DNA of 64,000 nucleotides, taken from assembly GCF_031344055.1 (NCBI RefSeq), contig NZ_JADBEN010000001.1; one strand, 5' to 3'. Positions 9,356 to 16,980 of this stretch are shown here, piece by piece (positions within the stretch are counted from its first letter, which is position 1; the number at the start of each line of letters is the position of its first letter). A program made the translations under genes and the position numbers. The notes beneath the pieces were generated by a model. It saw nothing but the letters and a program-made list of their open reading frames with translations, did no database searches and was not told the DNA's origin. Source of the stretch: Methylobacillus flagellatus_A. Lineage in GTDB: Bacteria > Pseudomonadota > Gammaproteobacteria > Burkholderiales > Methylophilaceae.

Positions 9356-10717
9356 ATGAGCAGAAAATATTTCGGTACTGATGGTGTGCGCGGCAAGGTG
9401 GGGACGTTTCCCATCACCCCTGATTTCGTCATGCGCCTTGGCTATGCGGCCGGCCGTGTGTTGACGCGTATGGACCATCACCTGGCGCCCGGCACCAAGC
9501 CGCTGGTGATCATCGGCAAGGATACCCGCATCTCGGGGTATATGTTCGAGACGGCACTGGTCTCCGGTCTTTGCGCAGGCGGCGTAAACGTCCGTATCAC
9601 CGGGCCTTTGCCGACGCCCGCCATCGCGCATGTGACGCGCGCGCAGCGTGCGCAGGCCGGCATCGTGATCTCGGCATCGCATAACCCGTTCGATGATAAC
9701 GGCATCAAGTTTTTCTCGGCGCAAGGCACCAAGTTGCCGGACGAGGTAGAGCTCGCCATCGAGGCTGAATTGGACCAGCCCATGGAGCTGGTCCCGACGG
9801 AACAGATCGGTCGGGTAAAGCGGATTGACGACGCCGCAGGCCGCTATATCGAGTTCTGCAAGAGCACCTTCCCGAATGCGTTGGATTTGCGCGGGCTGAA
9901 GATCGTGCTCGATTGCGCCAACGGCGCGACCTACCATGTGGCGCCGCCTGTGTTCCACGAGCTGGGCGCCGAAGTCATCAGCATCGGTACCCAGCCGAAC
10001 GGCCTGAACATCAACCTGGACGTCGGCTCCACCCATCCAGAGTCCTTGCAACAGGCGGTGGTCGAGCATCAGGCCGACCTCGGCATCGCGTTCGACGGCG
10101 ACGGCGACCGCGTGGTCATGGTGGACAGCCAAGGCCAGCTGCTGGATGGCGACCAGCTGCTCTACATTATCGCCAGCCATCGCCATCAACGTGGCCGGTT
10201 GGGTGGCGGTGTAGCCGGTACCCTCATGACCAACCTAGCGCTCGAACATGCGCTGGGCAAAGAAGGCATCCCATTCCAGCGCGCCAAGGTCGGGGATCGT
10301 TACGTGCTGGAACTGCTCAATGCCAATGAATGGCAACTGGGCGGGGAAAACTCCGGGCACATCCTCTGCCTGGACAAGCACAGCAGTGGCGATGGCATCA
10401 TCGCCGCATTGCAGGTGCTGCATGCCTTGCGCGCCTCCGGTCTGACCCTGGCAGACTGGGGCAAGCGCCTGCCGCTCTATCCGCAGGTGCTCATCAACGT
10501 CAAGGTTGCGCAACGCATTGACCTAGACGGCAATCCAGAATTGCAGGCGGCGGTGAAGGCTGCCGAGGATGCATTGAACGGCGGCGGCCGCGTCTTGCTG
10601 CGCGCTTCCGGTACGGAGCCCAAGATTCGCGTCATGGTCGAAGGGCAGGACCGGAACCTTGTGCAACGCCTGGCCGAGGATATTGCCGCTGTGGTGCGGC
10701 AAACGGCAGGAAACTAA
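9356..10717 (+). CDS. glmM: Phosphoglucosamine mutase
   Basis: GlmM interconverts glucosamine-6-P and glucosamine-1-P for UDP-GlcNAc, hence peptidoglycan and LPS. The 453 aa contain the start signature KYFGTDGVRG, the active-site phosphoserine in ISASHNPFDDNGIK (Ser108), the metal loop DGDGDR, the sugar-binding GGENSGH, and the C-terminal phosphate-binding RASGTEPKIRVMVE. It lies 36 bases after folP and is probably cotranscribed. Confidence 0.98.
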   Translation: MSRKYFGTDGVRGKVGTFPITPDFVMRLGYAAGRVLTRMDHHLAPGTKPLVIIGKDTRISGYMFETALVSGLCAGGVNVRITGPLPTPAIAHVTRAQRAQAGIVISASHNPFDDNGIKFFSAQGTKLPDEVELAIEAELDQPMELVPTEQIGRVKRIDDAAGRYIEFCKSTFPNALDLRGLKIVLDCANGATYHVAPPVFHELGAEVISIGTQPNGLNINLDVGSTHPESLQQAVVEHQADLGIAFDGDGDRVVMVDSQGQLLDGDQLLYIIASHRHQRGRLGGGVAGTLMTNLALEHALGKEGIPFQRAKVGDRYVLELLNANEWQLGGENSGHILCLDKHSSGDGIIAALQVLHALRASGLTLADWGKRLPLYPQVLINVKVAQRIDLDGNPELQAAVKAAEDALNGGGRVLLRASGTEPKIRVMVEGQDRNLVQRLAEDIAAVVRQTAGN

Positions 10718-10725
10718 GAGCGGCG

Positions 10726-10824
10726 AACAAAACTCTCCTGGCGTTGTTGCTCTACCTTGGCATACTACTTCTACTGTCCGCGGCAGAGTGCCTAGTCAGG
10801 ACCAGCTTTGCTGGGTTTTATTAG
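10726..10824 (+). pseudogene. Start-less relic of a 36-aa hydrophobic micro-ORF
   Basis: This frame reads Asn-Lys-Thr-Leu-Leu-Ala-Leu-Leu-Leu and stays open for 32 codons to TAG, but it has no start codon before Asn (GCG where the homologue has ATG). At the nucleotide level it matches the intact micro-ORF at 15488-15598: shared blocks include CTGGCGTTGTTGCTC and a CAGAG.GCCT segment, and the flanking ..AGAGC is shared too. I read it as a decayed second copy. Initiation at an internal TTG cannot be excluded. Its last bases form a short CCAGC-TTT-GCTGG hairpin that could end glmM transcripts. Confidence 0.45.
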
Positions 10825-10877
10825 CCTCTCTAAATGCGGCTGTCATCATAAATTCAGCGTAGTGACACGGTTTTGTC

Positions 10878-11441
10878 ATGAGGGAGTGCCAATCTGCGCC
10901 CATGCATAACCGACCGCTGACAAATTATCTTGAACGTATCTGTGCGCTGGATAGTGCCTTGTGCATCAAGGTCAATCGCAGCAGCCATTACCGTTTGGTA
11001 CGCTGGAGTTTCCGTTTGGTGAGCCGCCTGGGCGATGGCGTGTTCTGGTATGCCATCATGCTGGGCCTGATCCTCACACAAGGAGAGGCTGGCATTGCCG
11101 CTAGCCTGCATATGATGATCGTGGGCCTGGGCGGAACGTTGATCTACAAATGGCTCAAAGGCAAGACCCTGCGCCCGAGGCCTTATGCCGTGCACCAGGA
11201 CGTCTGGCTGGCGGGAAAGCCGCTCGACAAGTTCAGCTTCCCCTCGGGCCATACCCTGCACGCAGTCGCATTCAGCATGGTCGCCTTGGCCTATTATCCG
11301 GAACTCAGCATGCTGGTCCTGCCGTTTGCCGTATTGGTGGCGATGTCGCGCGTGGTGCTGGGGTTGCATTATCCGAGCGATGTGCTGGCAGGAGCTGCAA
11401 TTGGCGCCTTGATCGCCTCGATATCTTTCTTGTTCGTCTAG
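10878..11441 (+). CDS. PAP2-family membrane phosphatase
   Basis: A type 2 phosphatidic acid phosphatase-like protein (187 aa). The three-part active site is KGKTLRPRP, FPSGHTLHAVAF and SRVVLGLHYPSDVLAG, with several membrane segments around it. Family members dephosphorylate phosphatidic acid, phosphatidylglycerophosphate, undecaprenyl pyrophosphate or lipid A precursors; the sequence does not say which applies. An alternative start is the in-frame ATG at 10902 (MHNRPLTNYL). Nearby diacylglycerol kinase, phospholipase and glycosyltransferase genes make a role in lipid or undecaprenyl turnover plausible. Confidence 0.88.
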   Translation: MRECQSAPMHNRPLTNYLERICALDSALCIKVNRSSHYRLVRWSFRLVSRLGDGVFWYAIMLGLILTQGEAGIAASLHMMIVGLGGTLIYKWLKGKTLRPRPYAVHQDVWLAGKPLDKFSFPSGHTLHAVAFSMVALAYYPELSMLVLPFAVLVAMSRVVLGLHYPSDVLAGAAIGALIASISFLFV

Positions 11442-11524
11442 CTGTTTCTATTTTCCTCACATCATCGCAATGGCGAGCGCAGCGATGCCAAATTGCTGTT
11501 GCTTTTGACGTTGGGTTTGGTTTC

Positions 11525-12054
11525 CCCGTCTGGCTGCGCCGAGTAGCGCAGATCTGTCTGGAAAAAGAGCTTGCGTCTGTCTGAGCGAAGCGAGTTCAGC
11601 AAGCTCCCAGACAGATTGAGCAACACAGGGCACCGGGAGCTTGCTCCCGGCGTAGACTCCGGGGTCGCCTTTTGTTTGGTTCCTTTATTTTGGCGAAGCA
11701 AAATAAAGGGACTCGCTGACAAGCGAAAAGCAATGGATCAATGGTCTGCAACAGTGGTCAAGACCATTGATCCTTCAACATCCCAATCCCATCAGGCTCA
11801 ACGATTTTTCGTCTTCATCAATACTGCGATTGGCGCGAGGATGGGTTTCGCCCCTGACGGGCGAGTCACTTTCCTTTGCTTCGCCAAAGGAAAGTAACCA
11901 AAGGAAAGGCGACCCGATTGTCTGCGACCCGGAACGTTGTTCCGGGCAACCTGCGTTGCTCGCTTTTAATGGGGACTGGCTGAACTCGCTGCGCTCAGAC
12001 AGACGCCAGTCCTGTTTCCATTAAAAGCTGCGCTACTCGGCGCAGCCAGACGGG
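11525..12054. repeat. Hairpin-rich extragenic element with 27-bp terminal inverted repeats
   Basis: The 27 bases at 11525-11551 are exactly reverse-complementary to 12028-12054. A second, imperfect arm pair lies inside (around 11570-11605 versus 11978-12012, the GTCTGTCTGAGCG..GCGAGTTCAGC block). Between the arms are short hairpins: CCGGGAGC-TTGC-type at about 11635, CCTTTATTTTG/CAAAATAAAGG at about 11684-11710, GGATCAATGGTCT/AGACCATTGATCC at about 11733-11772, CTTTCCTTTG/CAAAGGAAAG at about 11871-11896, and CCCGGAAC/GTTCCGGG at about 11929-11947. No transposase is encoded. The ORF-like stretches (for example about 11571-11897) look spurious. I recall similar GTTTCGCCCC/CTTTGCTTCGCC elements as dispersed repeats in beta- and gammaproteobacteria. 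This explains the 660-base gap between the flanking genes. Confidence 0.75.
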
Positions 12055-12104
12055 AGGAGAACCAAAGCTACTTGGCATCGCTATGCTCGCCCTTGCAGAA
12101 TAGG

Positions 12105-12938
12105 TCAGTAAAAGTATTCGATCGGGCTATTGAGCCTGCGCTTGAGGTCAGCCAGGCAACGCTTGCGCCAACGTTGCATCTGTTCGCTGGAAACGTGGTT
12201 GAGTTCCGGCTCCCAGTGCGGCCTGCCGCCTTGCAATAGCGTGCCGATATGGCTGAGTGCGCTCTGGGTCCTGGCGATGTAGAAGGCAAAATTGCGGAAC
12301 AGGCGCTTATCCATTAAACGCATGCCATGGTAGATCATGCCTGGCAGGCGGGATACGCGCAGCAGACGGTCAGCTTTTCCCAGTCTTGATATTGTGCGCG
12401 TGGCTTCAGCCGGACTGCAGTTGAAGTAGGGGGCGATAAAATGTCCCAAGGTATGCCGATGGTTGAGCAGCAGTTGTGCAGGAGTATGCTCCAGCAAAGG
12501 GGCCAGGTAGGCATCCATGGCCCATTCCGCGCCGATGTGCGTGATCATGCTGCCTTCCATCCACATGGCTTCATGGGCGGGAACGAAGTGGTTGTGCGCG
12601 ATGACGTCTATGTAGAGGTGGCTGGCGTAGCCGATGGCAATCGCGATTTCCTCATCGCCGCTGGCATTGGCCAGCATTTGGTGGGCGTTTTCCCAATAAT
12701 GGCTGTGGCTGAAGCGCGGCGATACGATGGCGAGGTCCGGCAGGCACGCTCCAGCCATCACCAGTTGCGGGAAGCGGCTGATGGCGCGTTGCAGGCGCGG
12801 GTCGAGCAAGGGCATGGCCCAGAGCAGCGAGTGGGCGAAGTAGACATGGGTGACCAGGCCCCAGGCCTGGGCGTCCGCACTGTAGCCCACGATCGGTGTG
12901 AACCACAGCAATGAAGTCAATATCTTGCCGGTATTCAT
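12105..12938 (-). CDS. Secreted zinc-dependent phospholipase C-like protein
   Basis: A 277-aa protein of the Zn_dep_PLPC (phospholipase C/P1-nuclease-like) type. With the ATG at 12938 it has a signal peptide ending ADAQA, and the mature protein would begin Trp-Gly-Leu-Val-Thr-His. An N-terminal Trp that ligates zinc is a hallmark of this fold. Further His/Asp-rich ligand patterns are visible (VYFAHSL, CLPDLA, HSHYWENAH, YASHLYIDVIAHNHFVPAHE). Similar proteins are usually periplasmic or extracellular and of unproven substrate. The frame is open for 27 codons upstream, but those look non-coding. It lies beside dgkA (divergent). Confidence 0.75.
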   Translation of the reverse strand: MNTGKILTSLLWFTPIVGYSADAQAWGLVTHVYFAHSLLWAMPLLDPRLQRAISRFPQLVMAGACLPDLAIVSPRFSHSHYWENAHQMLANASGDEEIAIAIGYASHLYIDVIAHNHFVPAHEAMWMEGSMITHIGAEWAMDAYLAPLLEHTPAQLLLNHRHTLGHFIAPYFNCSPAEATRTISRLGKADRLLRVSRLPGMIYHGMRLMDKRLFRNFAFYIARTQSALSHIGTLLQGGRPHWEPELNHVSSEQMQRWRKRCLADLKRRLNSPIEYFY

Positions 12939-13021
12939 GCCGTTAATGTGCTGGCTGGCAATGAATGGATTGTGGCAATTCCGTGATGTTATCGTGACAA
13001 TGGCAGGGGCTGCCGGCAATT

Positions 13022-13030
13022 TGCTATACT
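13022..13030 (+). promoter_or_regulatory. Extended -10 promoter of dgkA
   Basis: TGCTATACT is an extended -10 (TGnTATACT) 39 bases upstream of the dgkA ATG. The -35 is poor (TGGCAG at 13001-13006, 18-bp spacer). Confidence 0.45.
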
Positions 13031-13068
13031 GCCGCGCTCAATCTCCCACATTCTGTTCTGAGGAATTC

Positions 13069-13437
13069 ATGGAAAGTCCGTACAAGGGCAAGACCGGTTT
13101 GCGTCGTCTGATCAATGCGTTTGGCTACTCTGTCGACGGGCTTGCGGCTGCTTACCGCAATGAGGACGCGTTCCGCCAGGAAGTGCTCATGGCGGTGATC
13201 ATGATTCCCTTGGCCATTTACCTTGGCAACGATGCGATTGCCAAGGCCTTGATGATAGGCAGCGTGCTGCTCGTTATCATCGTCGAGTTACTCAACTCGG
13301 CGGTTGAGGCGACGGTAGACCGGATTTCGCTGGAAAACCACCAGCTTGCCAAGCGCGCCAAGGATATCGGCAGTGCCGCCGTATTGATTTCCCTGGTCAA
13401 CCTGGTGGTGGTCTGGGGCCTGTTGATCTTCGGCTAG
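13069..13437 (+). CDS. dgkA: Diacylglycerol kinase
   Basis: A 122-aa integral membrane kinase that rephosphorylates diacylglycerol to phosphatidic acid. It has the family pattern AAYRNEDAFRQEV, three membrane helices, and the catalytic segment VELLNSAVEATVDRISLENHQLAKRAKDIGSAAVL with Glu and Asn of ELLNSA. The ATG at 13069 is preceded by GAGGAA. The upstream extension of the frame (from 12898) lacks coding character. DgkA recycles diacylglycerol released by osmoregulated-glucan synthesis or by phospholipase action, so the adjacent phospholipase C-like gene is suggestive. Confidence 0.95.
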   Translation: MESPYKGKTGLRRLINAFGYSVDGLAAAYRNEDAFRQEVLMAVIMIPLAIYLGNDAIAKALMIGSVLLVIIVELLNSAVEATVDRISLENHQLAKRAKDIGSAAVLISLVNLVVVWGLLIFG

Positions 13438-13456
13438 TGTATTCTCTGGCCGCGTC

Positions 13457-14158
13457 TCACCAAAGCGGGGCGGAGAGCAGGCGCAAGCCGATGCTGAGCC
13501 AGCGCTCGTCGCTATTGTTGTGCATGCGGTTGCCGTAGGTAGTGTCGATCTGCACCCGGTCCTGCACCAGCCAATAGCGCAGGCCTGCCTGGTAATAGGG
13601 ACGCGAGCGATGGTCTCCATAGGTTTCCGCAATCAGGTCCAATTTGCCTGCGAGCGGGATTTCTGAGCCAAATCCCCAAGTCATGTCCGTCCGGCTTTTT
13701 TCCTTGTCGTGCAATGCGCCCAGGTTGGCATGCAGGATCAGTTTGTCGCTGAAGAACGAGGCGCTGACCGGGACGTAGGCATAGGCGTTGCCCACCATGC
13801 TGGAATTGTTGTCCAGCCTGGGATGCTGCGCATAGCCTACGACCAGGCCATAGCCGTAGCTATTGGTTTCCAGCGGCTTGAACAATGCTTTCGCCTGCAT
13901 CATCAGGTCTGTGTTCTGCGAGGCGCGGTCTTCGCGGGTAATAGCCCCGCCGAGCGTCAGCTCCAAGTTCTCCGCCGGGCTGCATCCGGGCAACGCCCAA
14001 TATTCCGTGCTGTTACGGTTGCGCTTTGCCCATGATTCGAGCTGGCAGCTTTGCGGATCGACAACACGCGCATCGTCCGTGACCATGGGGCGTGCAGCCA
14101 TGGCGGGCGGGGCCGCTAATATGGCAAGCGATACGAATACGCAGAAAAAATGCTTCAT
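13457..14158 (-). CDS. Predicted outer-membrane beta-barrel protein (function unknown)
   Basis: A 233-aa protein with a clear signal peptide (MKHFFCVFVSLAILAAPPAMAA) followed by MVTDDARVVDPQSCQLESW and alternating beta-strand-like segments ending in ..WLSIGLRLL. It resembles the broad group of small outer-membrane transporter-like barrels that includes MetA-pathway phenol-degradation proteins. The substrate is unknown. Two Cys residues (in the mature N-terminal region, PQSC and LPGC) could pair. It converges with dgkA (19 bases) and is divergent from the glycosyltransferase. It is related in style to the product at 59450-60187. Confidence 0.7.
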   Translation of the reverse strand: MKHFFCVFVSLAILAAPPAMAARPMVTDDARVVDPQSCQLESWAKRNRNSTEYWALPGCSPAENLELTLGGAITREDRASQNTDLMMQAKALFKPLETNSYGYGLVVGYAQHPRLDNNSSMVGNAYAYVPVSASFFSDKLILHANLGALHDKEKSRTDMTWGFGSEIPLAGKLDLIAETYGDHRSRPYYQAGLRYWLVQDRVQIDTTYGNRMHNNSDERWLSIGLRLLSAPLW

Positions 14159-14179
14159 GGCGCAAGTCTAGTCAAAAAA

Positions 14180-14215
14180 TGTGACGGGTGCATGGCAATT
14201 CATGGAAGCGTCACA
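14180..14215. promoter_or_regulatory. Inverted repeat TGTGACG...CGTCACA between divergent genes
   Basis: TGTGACG (14180-14186) and CGTCACA (14209-14215) are perfect inverted arms with centres 29 bp apart, close to three helical turns. They lie between the outer-membrane protein gene and the glycosyltransferase. This could be an operator; the factor is unknown. Confidence 0.35.
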
Positions 14216-14266
14216 ATCCTCCGGTATCTTCACTGCCATGTGTTCTCAATACTGGAGCATAACCGC

Positions 14267-15472
14267 TTGAAGATATTATTCATCTCTGATGTGTACTTTC
14301 CCCGGGTCAACGGTGTATCCACCTCGATTCGCACTTTTGTCAGCCAGATGCAGGCCTTGGGTCACGAGGTGCACCTGATCGCCCCGGATTATGGCGTCGC
14401 AACGGAAGATGAGGCTTGGGTCAAGCGTATCCCTGCACGCAATATCTATTTCGACCCCGAGGACAGGTTGATGCGCTACGGCGCCGTACTCAAGTTGCTG
14501 CCGGAGCTGCGCGAAGAGAATTACGATGTCGTGCATATCCATACCCCGTTCGTGGCGCATTATCTCGGCATCAAGCTCTCAAGGCTGCTGGACATTCCCT
14601 GCCTGGAAACCTATCACACCTTCTTTGAAGACTACATGCACCACTACCTGCCATGGATACCCAGGTCCATGGCCCGCAGGATCGCGATCAATACCTCGCG
14701 GCGGCAGTGCAATGCGGTCAACGCAATAATTGCGCCATCGCAGCCCATGCTGGACGCATTGCGCAGTTATGGCGTCAAAACCAGCGCGGAAGTGATTCCC
14801 ACCGGCTTGCAGGAAAAAAGTTTCGAAGAAGCGGACGGGGAGACTTTCCGCGACCGTTACGGCATCTCGCGTCAGCGGCCGGTGGCCTTGTTCGTAGGCC
14901 GCGTCGCGCACGAAAAGAATATCGATTTCCTGCTGCGCATGACCAATGAGCTGCGGCGCCAGCAGCCCGACATGCTACTGGTCGTTGCCGGTGAAGGGCC
15001 GGCGCAAAAACACTTGCAGGCCTTGAGCGCCGAGCTGGCGCTGGGCGACAACATCAAGTTCATCGGCTACCTGGACCGCAACACCGAACTGAATGCCTGC
15101 TACAAGGCGGCGGATGTCTTCGTGTTCGCCTCCAAGACCGAGACGCAAGGACTGGTGCTGCTGGAGGCGATGGCACAAGGCGTACCCGTCGTGGCACTGG
15201 CGGAACTGGGCACCAAGTCCATCCTGATAGAAGGGGAGGGCGCGATGATTGCGCCTGAGGATGAGCGTATTTTCGCCTCCAAGGTGTTCAGCCTGTTTGC
15301 CAATCCCGGCAAGCGCGCCAAGCTGGGCGAGGCAGCCCTGCATTATGCAGCCAAGCGCTGGACCGCACGCTTGCAGGCCGAGCGCATGCTGCAGTTTTAC
15401 CAGCGCGTGCAAAGCCGTAGCGCATTTCATGCAATGAACATGGACAACAACCTCAAAGCCCGGGGCGGCTAA
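14267..15472 (+). CDS. GT4-family glycosyltransferase
   Basis: A GT-B fold glycosyltransferase of about 401 aa. Its N-terminal acceptor-side motif is FISDVYFPRVNGVSTSIRTF and its C-terminal nucleotide-sugar motif is KTETQGLVLLEAMAQGVPVVA. This subgroup includes mannosyl- and glucosyl-transferases acting on diacylglycerol or phosphatidylinositol. The specific acceptor cannot be read from the sequence. I chose the TTG at 14267 because TGGAG lies 9 bases upstream and similarity starts at LKILFISD; upstream in-frame ATGs would add about 25-39 unlike residues. Proximity to dgkA, PAP2, a phospholipase and pst suggests a glycolipid role, which is inference. Confidence 0.85.
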   Translation: MKILFISDVYFPRVNGVSTSIRTFVSQMQALGHEVHLIAPDYGVATEDEAWVKRIPARNIYFDPEDRLMRYGAVLKLLPELREENYDVVHIHTPFVAHYLGIKLSRLLDIPCLETYHTFFEDYMHHYLPWIPRSMARRIAINTSRRQCNAVNAIIAPSQPMLDALRSYGVKTSAEVIPTGLQEKSFEEADGETFRDRYGISRQRPVALFVGRVAHEKNIDFLLRMTNELRRQQPDMLLVVAGEGPAQKHLQALSAELALGDNIKFIGYLDRNTELNACYKAADVFVFASKTETQGLVLLEAMAQGVPVVALAELGTKSILIEGEGAMIAPEDERIFASKVFSLFANPGKRAKLGEAALHYAAKRWTARLQAERMLQFYQRVQSRSAFHAMNMDNNLKARGG

Positions 15473-15487
15473 GAGTTGCTGAGAAAA

Positions 15488-15598
15488 TTAAAAACCGCTG
15501 ACAAAATTCAATGGAACGATTCTGGCCAGGCGCTCTGTCGAAGGCAGTACATGGAGTACGGCAAGGCTGAGCAACAACGCCAGAAGGATTTTGTTCAT
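15488..15598 (-). CDS. 36-aa hydrophobic micro-protein (unknown)
   Basis: A short ORF beginning Met-Asn-Lys-Ile-Leu-Leu-Ala-Leu-Leu-Leu and ending Val-Ser-Gly-Phe, with one hydrophobic N-terminal segment followed by ST-E-R-L-A-R. It is too short for most gene finders. Support comes from a second, diverged copy at 10726-10824 that keeps the frame but has lost the start codon. The ribosome binding site is weak. It lies in the gap between the glycosyltransferase and dadA, on the opposite strand. No function can be assigned, and it could also be part of a non-coding repeated sequence. Confidence 0.4.
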   Translation of the reverse strand: MNKILLALLLSLAVLHVLPSTERLARIVPLNFVSGF

Positions 15599-15680
15599 GG
15601 CTCTAAGCGGTAGGCTCTGCCTCGCCCAAGATGCCGGCTTGATGCTAAGCTAGCCTTATCTGGCATGGTGAGGAGGCAAT

Positions 15681-16934
15681 GTGAGAGTGATCGTCCTGGG
15701 CAGCGGCGTGATCGGCGTGACGACTGCCTGGTATCTTGCCGAGGCCGGGCATGAAGTCATCGTGCTGGACCGGCAGCCCGGTCCTGCGCTTGAAACCAGC
15801 TACGCCAATGCCGGGCAGGTTTCTCCCGGCTATTCCAGCCCCTGGGCAGCGCCCGGCGTTCCCCTCAAGGCGCTCAAATGGATGCTGCGCCGCCATGCGC
15901 CATTATTTATCAAGCCGGACGGTACCTGGCAGCAGCTGCGGTGGATGTGGCAACTGCTGCAGAATTGCACGGCCGCGCGTTACGAGCAGAACAAGGCGCG
16001 CATGGTGCGCCTGGCCGAATACAGCCGCGATTGCCTGGATCGGCTGCGTGCCGATACCGGCATCGAATATGAGGGCAGGCAGGGCGGTACCCTGCAACTG
16101 TTCCGTACCCAGGAGCAGCTGGATGCCGCGGTGCGGGACATCGAAGTATTGCGCTTTGCCCATGTACCTTTCGAGTTGCTGCCGAGATCATTGCTGTCTA
16201 AGGCAGAGCCTGCCCTTGAACGTGTTAATCAGAAGCTGACGGGCGGCTTGTGGCTGCCGCATGATGAAACCGGGGATTGCCACCTGTTCACGACCCGCCT
16301 GGCGGAAATGGCCGCGGCCAGGGGCGTACAGTTCCGTTACGGACAGGAAATCTCCCGTCTCGATATTGAATTTGGCAGTGTCCAGGGCGTGGTGGTGAAT
16401 GGCGAGCGATTGCAGGCGGATGCCTATATTGTCGCCTTGTCCGCCTACTCGACCAGTTTTCTCAAGGGCGTGCTCGACTTGCCCGTTTATCCAGTCAAAG
16501 GCTATTCAATCACCGTTCCCATTATTGACGAGGCCTCAGCGCCTGTTTCGACAGTGTTGGATGAAACCTACAAGACTGCCGTGACGCGCTTCGACAATCG
16601 TATCCGCGTGGGCGGCATGGCCGAATTGGTCGGGTTCGACCACCGCCTCAGTCCAAGACGGGAAGGCACGTTGAAACTGATCGTCGACGACCTGTTCCCC
16701 GGTGCCGCCGACCTGAGCCAGACTAATTTCTGGACCGGCCTGCGCCCCATGACCCCCGACGGCACCCCCATTGTCGGAGGCACGCCCTTGCCAAACCTCT
16801 ACTTGAATACCGGTCATGGCACGCTGGGCTGGACCATGGCTTGCGGATCAGGGAAACTGCTTGCCGATATCATCTCGGGTAAGGAAGCGGATATCCAGCA
16901 TGACGACCTGGGGCTGGATCGATATGCAAAATAA
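15681..16934 (+). CDS. dadA: D-amino-acid dehydrogenase, FAD-dependent
   Basis: A 417-aa DAO-family flavoenzyme that oxidatively deaminates D-amino acids (D-alanine in characterised DadA) and passes electrons to the respiratory chain. The N-terminal FAD-binding motif is VIVLGSGVIGVTTAWYLAEAGHEV. The following ETSYANAGQVSPGY and the C-terminal GHGTLGWTMACGSGKLLADII are typical of DadA. The start is the GTG at 15681 with GAGGAGG about 6 bases upstream (the overlapping ATG at 15679 is out of frame and stops at once). No alr/dadX neighbour is present. Confidence 0.93.
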   Translation: MRVIVLGSGVIGVTTAWYLAEAGHEVIVLDRQPGPALETSYANAGQVSPGYSSPWAAPGVPLKALKWMLRRHAPLFIKPDGTWQQLRWMWQLLQNCTAARYEQNKARMVRLAEYSRDCLDRLRADTGIEYEGRQGGTLQLFRTQEQLDAAVRDIEVLRFAHVPFELLPRSLLSKAEPALERVNQKLTGGLWLPHDETGDCHLFTTRLAEMAAARGVQFRYGQEISRLDIEFGSVQGVVVNGERLQADAYIVALSAYSTSFLKGVLDLPVYPVKGYSITVPIIDEASAPVSTVLDETYKTAVTRFDNRIRVGGMAELVGFDHRLSPRREGTLKLIVDDLFPGAADLSQTNFWTGLRPMTPDGTPIVGGTPLPNLYLNTGHGTLGWTMACGSGKLLADIISGKEADIQHDDLGLDRYAK

Positions 16935-16960
16935 AAAAGCCGGAGCAATCCGGCTTTTCT
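16935..16960. terminator. Bidirectional terminator between dadA and pstB
   Basis: AAAAGCCGGA (16935-16944), loop GCAA, TCCGGCTTTT (16949-16958): a perfect 10-bp stem flanked by A and T runs, between convergent genes. Confidence 0.85.
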
Positions 16961-16980
16961 GACATTGCCTGAAAACTCGA

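Noticed and set aside
10846..10877. CTGTCAT-like Pho box before the PAP2 gene
   Set aside because: Only one half-site matches; the 11-bp repeat and -10 spacing fail.
11571..11897. ORF-like stretches inside the inverted-repeat element
   Set aside because: They arise from the repeat itself, lack ribosome binding sites and have odd composition.
12976..13001. TTGTCAC-N4-ACATCAC on the minus strand before the phospholipase gene as a Pho box
   Set aside because: The second half-site is poor and no -10 follows at about 10 bp.
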